A DNA stretch of 64,000 nucleotides from JAILEN01 sp036723975 (lineage in GTDB: Bacteria; Bacillota; Clostridia; Lachnospirales; Lachnospiraceae), in the NCBI GenBank assembly GCA_036723975.1, contig DAIMGJ010000008.1, positions 30,401 to 94,400 on the forward strand. Direction: 5' to 3'. The position numbers were made by a program, and so were the translations under genes. Positions within the stretch are counted from its first letter, which is position 1, and every line of letters begins with the position of its first letter. Of the stretch, positions 1-8,744 are shown one piece after another. The notes under the pieces are model-generated. The model was not told where the DNA came from, searched no databases, and saw only the letters and a program-made list of their open reading frames with translations.

Positions 1-1905
1 CATTGCTTCATACACCTGTTGGAAAATATAGCCTTCCCGGGCCAAAAAGGCCAGGCGCGCATCCCCCGGAGTATGCTCATGCAGCCACTTCATATACTCG
101 TACATCAATGGGCCGAACACACAAAATCCAATGCTGTATGCATCATGAAATTCCGGTGTTCCGGCAGGGTACAGACGAAACGGGCTATTGTATAAGCCTG
201 CGTTTATAGTTAGGCCGTGTAGCAGCATCTTCTCCTCGAAAGGAAGTTCATACGCCGCCAGTTCCAATTCATGCACAGCTGCAATTTTCTCCTCCTGTCG
301 CGGATTCATAATCCAGGAGGTCTTTTCTTTTTTATCGGAAAGGATTTGCCAATCGGAACGAAGATTATCCCCCACATGAGCGATATGCAATCCGGCATAA
401 TCCTTTTGCACCTCATCCCACAAGCTTCCGTCGTCTTTGCGCTTGTTTTCTTCGCAGGACATATAAAACTTCTCATATCCGGTAATTCCACAGCGCGTCA
501 AAACCGGTTCCATTTCTTCCCGGGACAGGTACATGTCACTTACCAAAATAATGCGTTTCTTTGCCTCTAAAAGACGTTGATACAGATGTACCATATCTCT
601 ACGCGGAATCAAGCCACAAAACTCTGTTTCAAGTTCAAGTGCCATCATTTCATCACGCTTCTCATCCGACAGACGCAGCATGGATTGCAGTTCCTTATAG
701 ATATCTTTTAACGTTACCTTTGCACCAAGTTCTGCCATGGCGTGTTGTTCCGCCGCAATACGATCCTTTGCAAACCCGTCTTTACCAAGCTTAAGTTCCA
801 TATGATAAAAAATATCTGTGGGATGCAAAAGGGTTCTCGTAATAAGAGTATCAAAAATATCAAAGCTTACCACATCATAGGCGCTTAAATCCAAAAACAA
901 CTTTTCTTCGTCACGAAGGAACACCGGCGCAAATGTATACTTGTCTTTATCAATAAAAATCTCTTTTCGGCCGGGAGCAACAATGGCATGATGGAATCCA
1001 TTAAATGTAACAACCTGTCCAAGCACACGCTCCAATACATGGGCCAAGGTTCCATCTGTCTGTCCTGCCTCCTCATCAAAGTCTTCCAGAGTAAGTCCTC
1101 GATTCCAGATTTGAGAAATAGCGGAATTTCGCACAATGAAAAAGCTTCCGGCAGGGTATAAGAAAATACCGCTTTTATAAGGGACGCCGATGGAATCCAT
1201 AAATGCTTTTCCCGGTTTTTTGTTGGAAAGCCAGCCGTAGGCCTCCGGCGCCATATCCGCATATCGTTCCGGATATACAAGACCGATTGTTTCATCTTTT
1301 TCCAAAAGGGAAATCATACGAAGTGCCTGGCTCTCATCTTTTAGCAGTGCATCAACGCTGTACTGTCTCCAGCCGTATTGTTCCGAGCCCTGATAGAGGG
1401 ATTTCTTGGAATGCAAATGCATCACGTATTTATATGTTTTTAATTCTTTTCCAAACCACACATATACCGGAGCAATATCGCGGCCACGATTGGGTACCGC
1501 TTTTACATCCACGTGATTCAAATTGGAAATCTCTTTGCAGGACGCAAAAATCTCTTCGATTCGCTTTTCTTTATCTTCTGCATTTTCCGGCACAGAAACA
1601 TACAAATCAAAAGGAAATGGAATGCGTGCAAAAGACGTCACAAACTCCGGCAAAAGATCCTGATAGAATAAATGCAGCTGTACTGCAAGCAAAGGCTTGT
1701 CACCCTCGCGCAGCTGCTTTGCTTCCTCCAAAGAAAAAACCTCCACCTCATCATAGGAAAGCTTTTTTTCTTCGTCACTTGGGACGTAGCATACGTTTTT
1801 TTCTGCAAGCTTTACTTTCACTTTATTAACAAAGGCCTTTGGGCCCTGATGTTTTAAAATCTCAATTCCCCGCTTTGCATGGCGAAGAAAACTTCTTTTA
1901 TCCAT
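1..1905 (-). CDS. Rhamnan-synthesis F (RgpF-like) / HAD hydrolase fusion, 3' end cut by window
   Basis: The minus frame is open from ATG at 1905 to the window edge (635 codons, no stop), so the C-terminus is missing. The first ~330 residues carry features of the rhamnan synthesis protein F family, such as NRGRDIAPV, YKYVMHLHSKKS and YPAGSFFIVR. From about residue 345 an HAD-type domain begins with VSFDIFDTLITR (nucleophile Asp), followed by ILVSDMYLS and the late acidic motif HVGDNLRSDW. Such fusions act in assembly of rhamnose-rich cell-wall polysaccharide; the exact reaction is not known. This fits the complete dTDP-rhamnose pathway at 26688-31451. A weak GGAG precedes the start. It is divergent from the DtxR gene. 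The HAD identity is firm; the role is inferred. Confidence 0.85.
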   Translation of the reverse strand, partial: MDKRSFLRHAKRGIEILKHQGPKAFVNKVKVKLAEKNVCYVPSDEEKKLSYDEVEVFSLEEAKQLREGDKPLLAVQLHLFYQDLLPEFVTSFARIPFPFDLYVSVPENAEDKEKRIEEIFASCKEISNLNHVDVKAVPNRGRDIAPVYVWFGKELKTYKYVMHLHSKKSLYQGSEQYGWRQYSVDALLKDESQALRMISLLEKDETIGLVYPERYADMAPEAYGWLSNKKPGKAFMDSIGVPYKSGIFLYPAGSFFIVRNSAISQIWNRGLTLEDFDEEAGQTDGTLAHVLERVLGQVVTFNGFHHAIVAPGRKEIFIDKDKYTFAPVFLRDEEKLFLDLSAYDVVSFDIFDTLITRTLLHPTDIFYHMELKLGKDGFAKDRIAAEQHAMAELGAKVTLKDIYKELQSMLRLSDEKRDEMMALELETEFCGLIPRRDMVHLYQRLLEAKKRIILVSDMYLSREEMEPVLTRCGITGYEKFYMSCEENKRKDDGSLWDEVQKDYAGLHIAHVGDNLRSDWQILSDKKEKTSWIMNPRQEEKIAAVHELELAAYELPFEEKMLLHGLTINAGLYNSPFRLYPAGTPEFHDAYSIGFCVFGPLMYEYMKWLHEHTPGDARLAFLAREGYIFQQVYEAM

Positions 1906-1968
1906 AAAAAAACGCTCCGTAAGTATTTTAAATTCAAACATTGATATCATACCATAGAATCACGCTTC

Positions 1969-1997
1969 TTGCGAAAGAAAAGAAAGAAGTGTATGAT
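1969..1997 (+). promoter_or_regulatory. Sigma-70-type promoter of the DtxR-family gene
   Basis: TTGCGA (1969-1974), a 17-base spacer and TATGAT (1992-1997) lie 36 bases before the start at 2034. The sequence GATATCATAC at 1943-1952 is nearly the inverted copy of GTATGATATG at 1991-2000, so the opposite strand has a matching -10-like element for the divergent gene; this may also be an operator. Confidence 0.55.
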
Positions 1998-2033
1998 ATG
2001 ACTAAAACTTTTTAAGAAAAGAATGAGGATCAT

Positions 2034-2393
2034 ATGAAAATTCAGGAATCTGCACAGGATTATTTAGAAGCAATTTTAATTTTATCCAAACAATTGGATT
2101 ACGTACGTGCTACCGACATTTGTGGCTACTTCGGATATGCCAGAGCTACCGTATCTGTTTTTATAAAACAGCTTAAAGAAAACGGATACGTTACCGTATC
2201 CGAGCATAACCACATTCGTCTGACTCCGGAAGGGCTGTCCATTGCCGAAGAAATGTACGAGCGACACAACTTCCTTACGGATTTGTTTATCAAACTTGGC
2301 GTTTCGGAAAAAACCGCAGCAGAAGATGCCTGCCGTGTAGAACACTATGTTTCAAAAGAAACCTTTGAAGCTTTAAAAAAGCACTTTTCCTAA
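2034..2393 (+). CDS. DtxR/MntR-family metal-dependent transcriptional regulator
   Basis: 119 residues: winged helix (about 1-70) then the metal-binding dimerisation helices. The start of the protein has the family pattern D9-Y-L-E12, the linker has ERHNFL with the conserved His, and the dimer helix has the motif DACRVEH. The SH3-like third domain of DtxR is absent, as in MntR (about 140 residues). The Cys-x-x-Glu-His order matches iron-responding DtxR, whereas Asp9 matches the manganese regulator MntR, so the metal cannot be assigned. It is followed after 29 bases by an unknown gene in the same direction. A likely target is the feoAB operon at 59420, but no operator was demonstrated. Confidence 0.9.
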   Translation: MKIQESAQDYLEAILILSKQLDYVRATDICGYFGYARATVSVFIKQLKENGYVTVSEHNHIRLTPEGLSIAEEMYERHNFLTDLFIKLGVSEKTAAEDACRVEHYVSKETFEALKKHFS

Positions 2394-2422
2394 AGGTTAC
2401 CAATACCCGTCGTGAGGATATT

Positions 2423-2881
2423 ATGATTACCAATCAATCCACTCAACATAAAAACGGGGCGTACCCCGCATCTTTAAACGAAACACAAAAGACATATCTT
2501 AACGCATGGCTTATGATGAAAGTCTCTGCCGAAAACAGCGTTACCCTTTTTGGAAAACATCTCATAAAAAAAGAATGGGAAGGCTATGCAAAAACCTTTG
2601 GTTTGAAAGATTTTGCATCTCTTCCCGAAAACGAGCAAAGTAAGTTATACAAGGACTGGGTCAACTTTTTTGAAGCCTATTGCACCCTTTGCCTGACCGA
2701 TCACACCTATGGCTCTATGCTCTTTGGTCTAATCAAAGCAAAGGACGCCGACCTAAAAGAAAAGCTGGCATACGAACTGGATCGTATGAGCTGTATTTTC
2801 CCGGAGAAACTGGGTTTAAAAGAAGTCTTTGCCCCTCTTCAAAAAGCCTCCGAAGAAGCCTATTATTCTGTAGTCAAATAA
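2423..2881 (+). CDS. Hypothetical soluble protein downstream of the DtxR gene
   Basis: 152 residues with no signal peptide or membrane segment; mostly helical and charged, with a Cys pair around FEAYCTLCLTDH and another Cys in RMSCIF. It lies 29 bases behind the DtxR-type regulator with a GAGGA-like site, so the two are probably cotranscribed. The stop overlaps the convergent sugar-binding protein gene by 19 bases. I do not recognise the family; similar small proteins of unknown function occur in Lachnospiraceae. The Cys residues may bind metal, which is speculative. Confidence 0.75.
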   Translation: MITNQSTQHKNGAYPASLNETQKTYLNAWLMMKVSAENSVTLFGKHLIKKEWEGYAKTFGLKDFASLPENEQSKLYKDWVNFFEAYCTLCLTDHTYGSMLFGLIKAKDADLKEKLAYELDRMSCIFPEKLGLKEVFAPLQKASEEAYYSVVK

Positions 2882-3897
2882 GAATCTACATTTTCGCGGT
2901 CCACCTTTGCATAAGGGAGACGAATGTATTTTCCGTCCAGCAAATCCATATCGGAAACACTTTCATTTGTAGCAAGTCGATATGCCAGTTCGAGCATGGC
3001 CTTCGCCTGGCCTTCTTTGTCATTGTATACCGTTGCCACTATGGTCCCCTCTTTTACCGCCGATAATCCCTCATCAATTCCATCAATCCCGAAAATCGCC
3101 GGATAATCCTTTTTGTCATATTTCAAACTATCATACGCATCAATCACGCCAAGCGCCATAGCATCATTGTTGCAAATATATAGTTCGATATTCTTATTCT
3201 GTTCCATCAACTGCAAAGTTCTGGTCTTTGCCTGATCCCTATTCCAGTTTGCAATGGCATTATCCACTTTTTCCAAGGCAATTCCCGCATCTTGTATGGT
3301 GGAAATGGAATATTCCGTTCGCATAATGGCATCCTGATGCCCGGCTTCTCCCTCCAAAACCACATACTGAATTACACCATCTCCGTTTTTATCCACTTCC
3401 GGATGATGCATGCAATAATCGGCCGCCAATTCTCCTTCCATGATTCCGGATTCCAAAGCCGTAGCTCCCACATAATAGAGCCCATCCCAGCGTTGCAAGT
3501 CCTCTTCCACAAGTTCACGATTGAAAAACACTATCGGTACATTCGCTTTTTCTGCTGCATCTATAATGGAAGAAGGATCCGTTCGATCCACCAGGTTGAC
3601 ACAAATAACATCAAAGTTTTTTTCTATCATTTCCTCCACCTGTTCATTTTGGGTGGACTGACTGGCCGCGGCATTGTATATCTCAACTGTAACAGTAACT
3701 CCGGTGTCATTTTCCACTTTCTCTGCATATGCTTGAAATGAATCCATCATCCGCGCCAAAAAAGCGTCATACTGATCGTATACGGTCACCCCAATCTTAA
3801 TACTGTTTTTCTCCTGATGGATTGCTCTTTTCCCACAAGCGCATAGGCCAACCATCAAACATCCCATCATCAGAATTGTTAATACTTTTTTTCCCAT
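2863..3897 (-). CDS. Galactose/glucose-type periplasmic-binding lipoprotein (second MglB paralogue)
   Basis: 344 residues. The N-terminus is a lipoprotein signal ending in the lipobox VGLCAC, so the mature protein is membrane-anchored outside. The type I periplasmic-binding fold is clear from IKIGVTVYDQ and CNNDAMALG, and it keeps the calcium-loop region of MglB (DKNGDGVIQY followed by VLEGEAGHQDA). It is the last gene of the block that follows the YesN/YesM two-component genes and is not next to a permease, unlike its paralogue at 11372-12457. I infer that it presents sugar to the sensor kinase or supplies the Mgl transporter. GAAGAGG precedes the ATG. Confidence 0.85.
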   Translation of the reverse strand: MGKKVLTILMMGCLMVGLCACGKRAIHQEKNSIKIGVTVYDQYDAFLARMMDSFQAYAEKVENDTGVTVTVEIYNAAASQSTQNEQVEEMIEKNFDVICVNLVDRTDPSSIIDAAEKANVPIVFFNRELVEEDLQRWDGLYYVGATALESGIMEGELAADYCMHHPEVDKNGDGVIQYVVLEGEAGHQDAIMRTEYSISTIQDAGIALEKVDNAIANWNRDQAKTRTLQLMEQNKNIELYICNNDAMALGVIDAYDSLKYDKKDYPAIFGIDGIDEGLSAVKEGTIVATVYNDKEGQAKAMLELAYRLATNESVSDMDLLDGKYIRLPYAKVDRENVDSYLTTE

Positions 3898-3914
3898 TTC
3901 CTCTTCTCCAATAA

Positions 3915-4874
3915 CTACTGCGCCAACGGAAATACAATTTTTTCAATTTCCGGGTCATACAAGTTTTCCTTTGTCACCCGATACAATGTAATCTCCGGCG
4001 CTTTCCCCGAAAAGCTTCCAAGGCTCAGTTTCCCATATAGCATTTTAACAGAAGCATATCCCATGGCAAATTCATTTGGCAACACAACCTCTGTTACCAC
4101 TCCTTTGTCCAAATAATAGATTACCTGCTCAGAATACCCTTCGCAAATAATACCAACATTTCCGGCCACATCAGCGGTATTTACCGCATCGATACATTCT
4201 TCTGCGGTTTTACTGTCAAAAGAAACCACCACATCATAAGCGCCGCTTTCCAAATAAGAAACCAGTTTTCCGGAGATGGCACGTTGTCCCCGTATTTCTT
4301 CTACCCAAAGAGCATCGCTTTCGTTTATCTGCTTCATAAAGCTTTCATAACGCTTTTTCACAGCAGGATCCCGGTTCGATTCCACTACGACTGCCACTCG
4401 ACATCCCGAAAGACTTCCGGACGCATCCCCATAATGCTCCACCAATGCCTGATACAATGTCTGTCCTACTTCCTCATTATCCGGTGTGACGGAAGGATAA
4501 ATCTCCTCCGGTTCAATATCTGAATTGAGCAAAACAACACTTAGTTTGTCCGTATTCGGTTGCAAATAGTTTTGTAAATCTCTTCCGCCGTCAGGTTCAA
4601 TAATCAAACCATCTGCACCTTTTTCCACTTCTTTACGAGCCAATTTGGCTACATTCTCGGAGGACAATATCGTAAGGGTCATTCCAAAATCCGACGCAGC
4701 CTGCTCCATACCCTGACGGCAGGCAATATATCGATCACTTCCCGCATCATCCAGAATAACAGAAACTTCATAGGACTCTCCGTCATCATCCGTATTCAGT
4801 AAACGATAGGATGCCCAAGCCAAAATACTTCCCATAAAGGCGATAAGCAAAATCATATAAATCTTATTTCCCAC
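3915..4874 (-). CDS. Membrane-anchored sugar-binding (type I periplasmic-binding fold) protein
   Basis: About 319 residues. The chosen start is GTG at 4874, because GGGAGG lies eight bases before it; longer in-frame starts reach 4895. One N-terminal membrane segment (IYMILLIAFMGSILAWASY) lacks a lipobox Cys, so it acts as a signal anchor. The rest is a LacI/RbsB-like binding domain (VSVILDDAGSDRY, VVLLNSD, VVVSFDSKTAEECI). The 5' end overlaps the kinase gene by 11 bases, indicating translational coupling. Proteins of this type next to YesM/YesN are known to sense extracellular sugars; that role is inferred here. Confidence 0.8.
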   Translation of the reverse strand: MGNKIYMILLIAFMGSILAWASYRLLNTDDDGESYEVSVILDDAGSDRYIACRQGMEQAASDFGMTLTILSSENVAKLARKEVEKGADGLIIEPDGGRDLQNYLQPNTDKLSVVLLNSDIEPEEIYPSVTPDNEEVGQTLYQALVEHYGDASGSLSGCRVAVVVESNRDPAVKKRYESFMKQINESDALWVEEIRGQRAISGKLVSYLESGAYDVVVSFDSKTAEECIDAVNTADVAGNVGIICEGYSEQVIYYLDKGVVTEVVLPNEFAMGYASVKMLYGKLSLGSFSGKAPEITLYRVTKENLYDPEIEKIVFPLAQ

Positions 4875-6642
4875 TTGGTTCACCTCCCATTTCACGGTAC
4901 GGCAGATGAATCACCACAGCGGTTCCCTGATCCGGCTCGCTTTTTATGCGAAGTCCATACTCCTCACCAAACCGTAGTTGAATACGCTTATGAACGTTAA
5001 TAAGACCCACTCCGCTTCCTTTGGTCTGTACGCGATTTTCTTCAATAAGCAAACGCTTTGACACTTCCTCAGGCATACCGATTCCGTTGTCCTTTACCTC
5101 AATAAAGACTTCGTCACCTTGTCGATATCCATGGACTAAGATTTCTCCTTCATCGTCCATGGAGGACACGCCATACTCAATGGCGTTTTCCAGAATCGGC
5201 TGAATCACCAGCTTCACGATACATGCATTCGCGATATCCTCATCCATATCAAAGGTAACCTTAAATTTATTCTTATAACGCACCCTCTGAATATTCATGT
5301 AATTCTGTGCGTGCCGAAACTCATCTTCCACGCGAATAATGGTCTTTCCGCGACTTAAACTGATCCTGAAAAGACTGGCCAATTCCTTAATCATAAACAC
5401 AGCATCTTTATTGTTATCCGCCTCTATCATCCAAACTATGGAATCCAGAGTGTTATATAAAAAGTGCGGGTTTATCTGAGACTGCAACGCGTCCAACTCC
5501 GTTCGGCGTTTTGCCTTTTCCTCTTCCATAAAGTCATCCAGCAAAGCTCGCATTTTGTCTGCCGCATCCTTTAGTGTCTTTCCCAAATACCGGACTTCAT
5601 TACTGCCACCCACATAGATATTTTCATCCAGCAAACCGTTGTCCCGAACTTTTACGGATTTTGTCAACCGTTCCAAAGGTCTTGTAACGTTCAGGGAAAT
5701 CAGATTATTTACAATAATCATGGCAAGCACCACGATACACACAATGATAATCACAAAATACTTTGTCTCAGAAAAACCTACTCCGATTTCACTGTCGGGA
5801 CGAACTGCCACGATTTTCCAACCGGTATATCCAACGGTTTTCACGTTAACCCGTCGGTCTTCTCCCTGAAAACGCTCCTTGGAAGCTCCATCGGAATAAT
5901 TCGCAGCCTCGGAGTTGTTTTCCTCTGCCAAACCTGCATACAAAAGGTTTTGCTTCGGGTGATAAATAATCTCTCCGTTGGAATTGCAAAGGTAGACATA
6001 CTCGCTTTTCATTTCCTTATTTAACTTTTCAAACAAATGCTCGATAGAACTGTAATTCATATCAATTACAAGAACACCCTGTGTCGTATGTCCGTTCATG
6101 GTAAGCTCTACGGCACGGCTTAAAGAAACCACCCAATAATAACGATAGGTAGAACTATCAAACTGATTCTGTACATGAGGTGTTGAAAAATGAAAGTTTT
6201 CCGGTTCAGCCAAGGCTTCAGCAAACCAATCCTGTGAAGTAATCACGTCCGAATCCTTTACGGTAACAAAAGGAACGGAAGCCACCCTCTCGCCCTCTTT
6301 GGTATAACAGGAAATACTAATAAGGTTATCCTTATTTGCCTCATACAAAAGGTTCATCTGTGTATCCAAGGTATCCACGGACAAATCCGATTCCTTGATT
6401 CCACTATAGTACATACTGTCTGAAATCAGTCGCATGCTTCGCAGATAGTTCTCGAGGTTAATCGAAGTCTGAGACAGCAACTGCTCCGTACTTTCTTCTT
6501 TGGACTCTGCAGACCTGGCCGCAAACATGTCATACAACGTCACGCCAAGAAAGGCCATACCCAAGACAGTTACCGCCGAAAACGCTACGGTAATGGTCGT
6601 CTGGATTGACCTGATTCCAAATGTTTTACGAAGCCATTTCAT
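4864..6642 (-). CDS. YesM-type sensor histidine kinase
   Basis: About 592 residues from ATG at 6642 (an in-frame TTG at 6651 is less likely). Two membrane segments (about 15-37 and 294-315) flank an extracellular Cache-like sensor. A HAMP linker follows, then the histidine kinase motif of the LytS/YesM class, SQINPHFLYNTLDSI, with the phosphorylated His near residue 393. The ATP-binding domain shows NAIEYG, DNGIGMP and GSGVGLINVHKR. It lies 27 bases downstream of the response regulator gene and overlaps the following binding-protein gene. It probably senses sugar together with the two adjacent binding proteins and phosphorylates the YesN-type regulator. Confidence 0.93.
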   Translation of the reverse strand: MKWLRKTFGIRSIQTTITVAFSAVTVLGMAFLGVTLYDMFAARSAESKEESTEQLLSQTSINLENYLRSMRLISDSMYYSGIKESDLSVDTLDTQMNLLYEANKDNLISISCYTKEGERVASVPFVTVKDSDVITSQDWFAEALAEPENFHFSTPHVQNQFDSSTYRYYWVVSLSRAVELTMNGHTTQGVLVIDMNYSSIEHLFEKLNKEMKSEYVYLCNSNGEIIYHPKQNLLYAGLAEENNSEAANYSDGASKERFQGEDRRVNVKTVGYTGWKIVAVRPDSEIGVGFSETKYFVIIIVCIVVLAMIIVNNLISLNVTRPLERLTKSVKVRDNGLLDENIYVGGSNEVRYLGKTLKDAADKMRALLDDFMEEEKAKRRTELDALQSQINPHFLYNTLDSIVWMIEADNNKDAVFMIKELASLFRISLSRGKTIIRVEDEFRHAQNYMNIQRVRYKNKFKVTFDMDEDIANACIVKLVIQPILENAIEYGVSSMDDEGEILVHGYRQGDEVFIEVKDNGIGMPEEVSKRLLIEENRVQTKGSGVGLINVHKRIQLRFGEEYGLRIKSEPDQGTAVVIHLPYREMGGEPSGK

Positions 6643-6669
6643 TTTCCCCAAAATATAATCCCTGATAGT

Positions 6670-8289
6670 TTAACCCTCTTCCTGACTGCTTCGGTATTTC
6701 GACGGCGAAACACCAAACTGTTTTTTAAATACATAACTGAAATAATTTGGATCGGAGTATCCCACCTTATCTGCGATAACATAAGTCTTCTCATCACTTT
6801 TGGTAAGAAACTCCACTGCCTTTTCCATACGGTACTCCGTCAGATAATTTATAAATGTTTTCCCGGTCTCTTTTTTAAATGCCGTGGAAAAATATGCGGA
6901 AGAAACATTTAAATAAGCACAGACCGATTCGATTCCGATATCCTGATTTGCATAATGATCCTGCACATATTCCACTGCTTTCGTAACAAAAGATTGGGTG
7001 GAATCCTTTCTTCGCTCATTCATCAGTCGACGAATTCTGGTGCAATATAATAACAGTTTTTCTCCAAGAGCTTCTGAAGATTCCTGACCTAAAAGCACAT
7101 GAAGCAAATCCTCGCCCTCGCCCTCGAGCACATCCTCCATGGAAAGCTGATAATTTCCCATAAAATCCGTAAGTTCCACCACAAGCTTCATAAGTATCAC
7201 ACGAAAATTCGACATGCAAAGCTTTGCCTCTGTCATTCCCTCCATAAATGAGTCCACTGCTTTCGGCAGTTGTTCCTTTTCGTTTAGTTTCATGGAGCGA
7301 AGAATTTTACGAATAGCATCATCTTCCCAATGGCTTTCCTCCGAGCGTTCTTCTTCGCCGATTTCCGCTGCGTTGATGGCACGCATATTTCCGTATAATA
7401 CACGATAAGACAGAGCTGACTTCGCGCTCTGATAGGATTCCGGTATCTGAGAAGGATTGCTGCATAAACGACCAATGCCGGCAGTCACGTTCGCTTTACA
7501 GATCCGTTTTGCCATCTTACACAGGCGGTCACAATCATCCGTAAAATCAAAGATTCCCTTTTCGCTTCCGATTTCCGCCACCACCACAATATCACCGATA
7601 TAGCTAAGGGTGCGCATTTTCCCCTTGGGGCTTAAATACTCTTCCGTCAACTGGCGAACCGACATTTGCAACAAGAACGGCGCCACTTCCATTTCTTCTC
7701 CGTTTTTACTGCTGTAGCTGATGGAAAATACTGCCACCGCATAATAAGGTCCCACAAAAGAAATCTGATAATCGGAAGCATATTTGTGAAGAATATTTTC
7801 CGGAACACGACCCTCAATAAGCGAAATATAAAAGTTCTCCTGCAACATGGGAAGAGAATTCATATAGTATTCCTGCAGCTTATCGATGTTTCGTTTTTCA
7901 TCGATTTCCTTATCCAAAGCCAAGTGGATCCGCTCGAAGACAGATGACAATTCGTCTGCGTCAATAGGCTTTAAAATATACTCCTCAGCCTCGATTTTGA
8001 TAGCTTCCTTGGCAAATTCAAACTCATCAAAGCCGGAGAAAATAATCACTTTAATCCCCGGATTTCTCTTTTTTAACTCTTTGCAAAGGGTAAGGCCACC
8101 CATATAAGGCATCTTAATATCCGTCATCACAACATCCGGCTGCATTTCCTCTGCCATCTCCAATGCTTCCACACCATTTCTGGCATAACCGTCGATTCGA
8201 AATCCAAGAGCTTCCCAATTCAATTTTTTCATAATTACCCCGTATACGAATTCCTCATCGTCTACGAGAAGCACAGAATAAGTACGCAT
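6670..8289 (-). CDS. YesN-type response regulator with AraC DNA-binding domain
   Basis: 539 residues. The receiver domain (1-120) has the acidic pair VDDEE, phospho-acceptor Asp57 in VVMTDIKMP and the conserved Lys in EYILKPID. A long middle region links to a C-terminal AraC helix-turn-helix (about 435-539: AVEYVQDHYANQDIGIESV, VSSAYFSTAFKKETG, KVGYSDPNYFSYVFKKQFGVSPSKYR). It is the first member of the regulator-kinase pair and is 12 bases behind the small membrane protein gene. The likely targets are the mgl promoter upstream of 12457 and its own operon; neither is shown. Confidence 0.93.
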   Translation of the reverse strand: MRTYSVLLVDDEEFVYGVIMKKLNWEALGFRIDGYARNGVEALEMAEEMQPDVVMTDIKMPYMGGLTLCKELKKRNPGIKVIIFSGFDEFEFAKEAIKIEAEEYILKPIDADELSSVFERIHLALDKEIDEKRNIDKLQEYYMNSLPMLQENFYISLIEGRVPENILHKYASDYQISFVGPYYAVAVFSISYSSKNGEEMEVAPFLLQMSVRQLTEEYLSPKGKMRTLSYIGDIVVVAEIGSEKGIFDFTDDCDRLCKMAKRICKANVTAGIGRLCSNPSQIPESYQSAKSALSYRVLYGNMRAINAAEIGEEERSEESHWEDDAIRKILRSMKLNEKEQLPKAVDSFMEGMTEAKLCMSNFRVILMKLVVELTDFMGNYQLSMEDVLEGEGEDLLHVLLGQESSEALGEKLLLYCTRIRRLMNERRKDSTQSFVTKAVEYVQDHYANQDIGIESVCAYLNVSSAYFSTAFKKETGKTFINYLTEYRMEKAVEFLTKSDEKTYVIADKVGYSDPNYFSYVFKKQFGVSPSKYRSSQEEG

Positions 8290-8301
8290 AAATATTCCTT
8301 A

Positions 8302-8631
8302 CTAATACCCCAACGGACCGTATTTTACAGACATTCGTCTCCAAAGGACAGCAAAAATCACAAAGACTACCACCACTTCCGCAAATGCCATTATGACATT
8401 AAAAAACAACAATACACACATGCCGATGGCTCCTGCCGCAAGAAACAGCAAAAGCAAGCCTCCCACCTTCGCATAGCGAGTTTCATCCTGCAAAGGGCGG
8501 TTATCTCCTCTTGTTTTTAAATACATAGGGCGTCTTTTTGTTAATAACATGTGCAGTCCCGCCACAAAACTCATAGCAAATGCAATCAGCGGAATCCATG
8601 TCAATTCCAAAATCACTTCAATCGGTAACAT
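8302..8631 (-). CDS. Small membrane protein upstream of the two-component genes
   Basis: 109 residues with three predicted membrane segments (about 8-28, 55-78 and 80-98) and a short basic loop (TKRRPMYLKTRGDNRP). AAAGGAC lies before the ATG. It sits between the mgl terminator and the response regulator gene with 12 bases to the latter, so it probably heads the sensor operon. I do not recognise a family; it has no Cys or other evident catalytic residues. Confidence 0.75.
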   Translation of the reverse strand: MLPIEVILELTWIPLIAFAMSFVAGLHMLLTKRRPMYLKTRGDNRPLQDETRYAKVGGLLLLFLAAGAIGMCVLLFFNVIMAFAEVVVVFVIFAVLWRRMSVKYGPLGY

Positions 8632-8668
8632 AAGAACTGTCCTTTCTTGTTTACTTTTAGTAATTATA

Positions 8669-8704
8669 CAAAAAGCCAGCGGTCAGGACTACCCCTGGCC
8701 GCTA
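8669..8704 (-). terminator. Rho-independent terminator after mglC
   Basis: On the minus strand the arms AGCGGCCAGG and CCTGACCGCT (one mismatch) are followed by GGCTTTTT. It separates the mgl transport genes from the sensor genes downstream. Confidence 0.75.
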
Positions 8705-8744
8705 GATTTTAATGAGTTCTTCCGTGTTTGTATTCCCGGAAAAA

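Noticed and set aside
885..1829. Open frames on both strands in the 5' part of the window (for example 885-1295 and 1203-1829)
   Set aside because: They lie within the long minus frame 1-1905, which has clear domain motifs; these are shadow frames.
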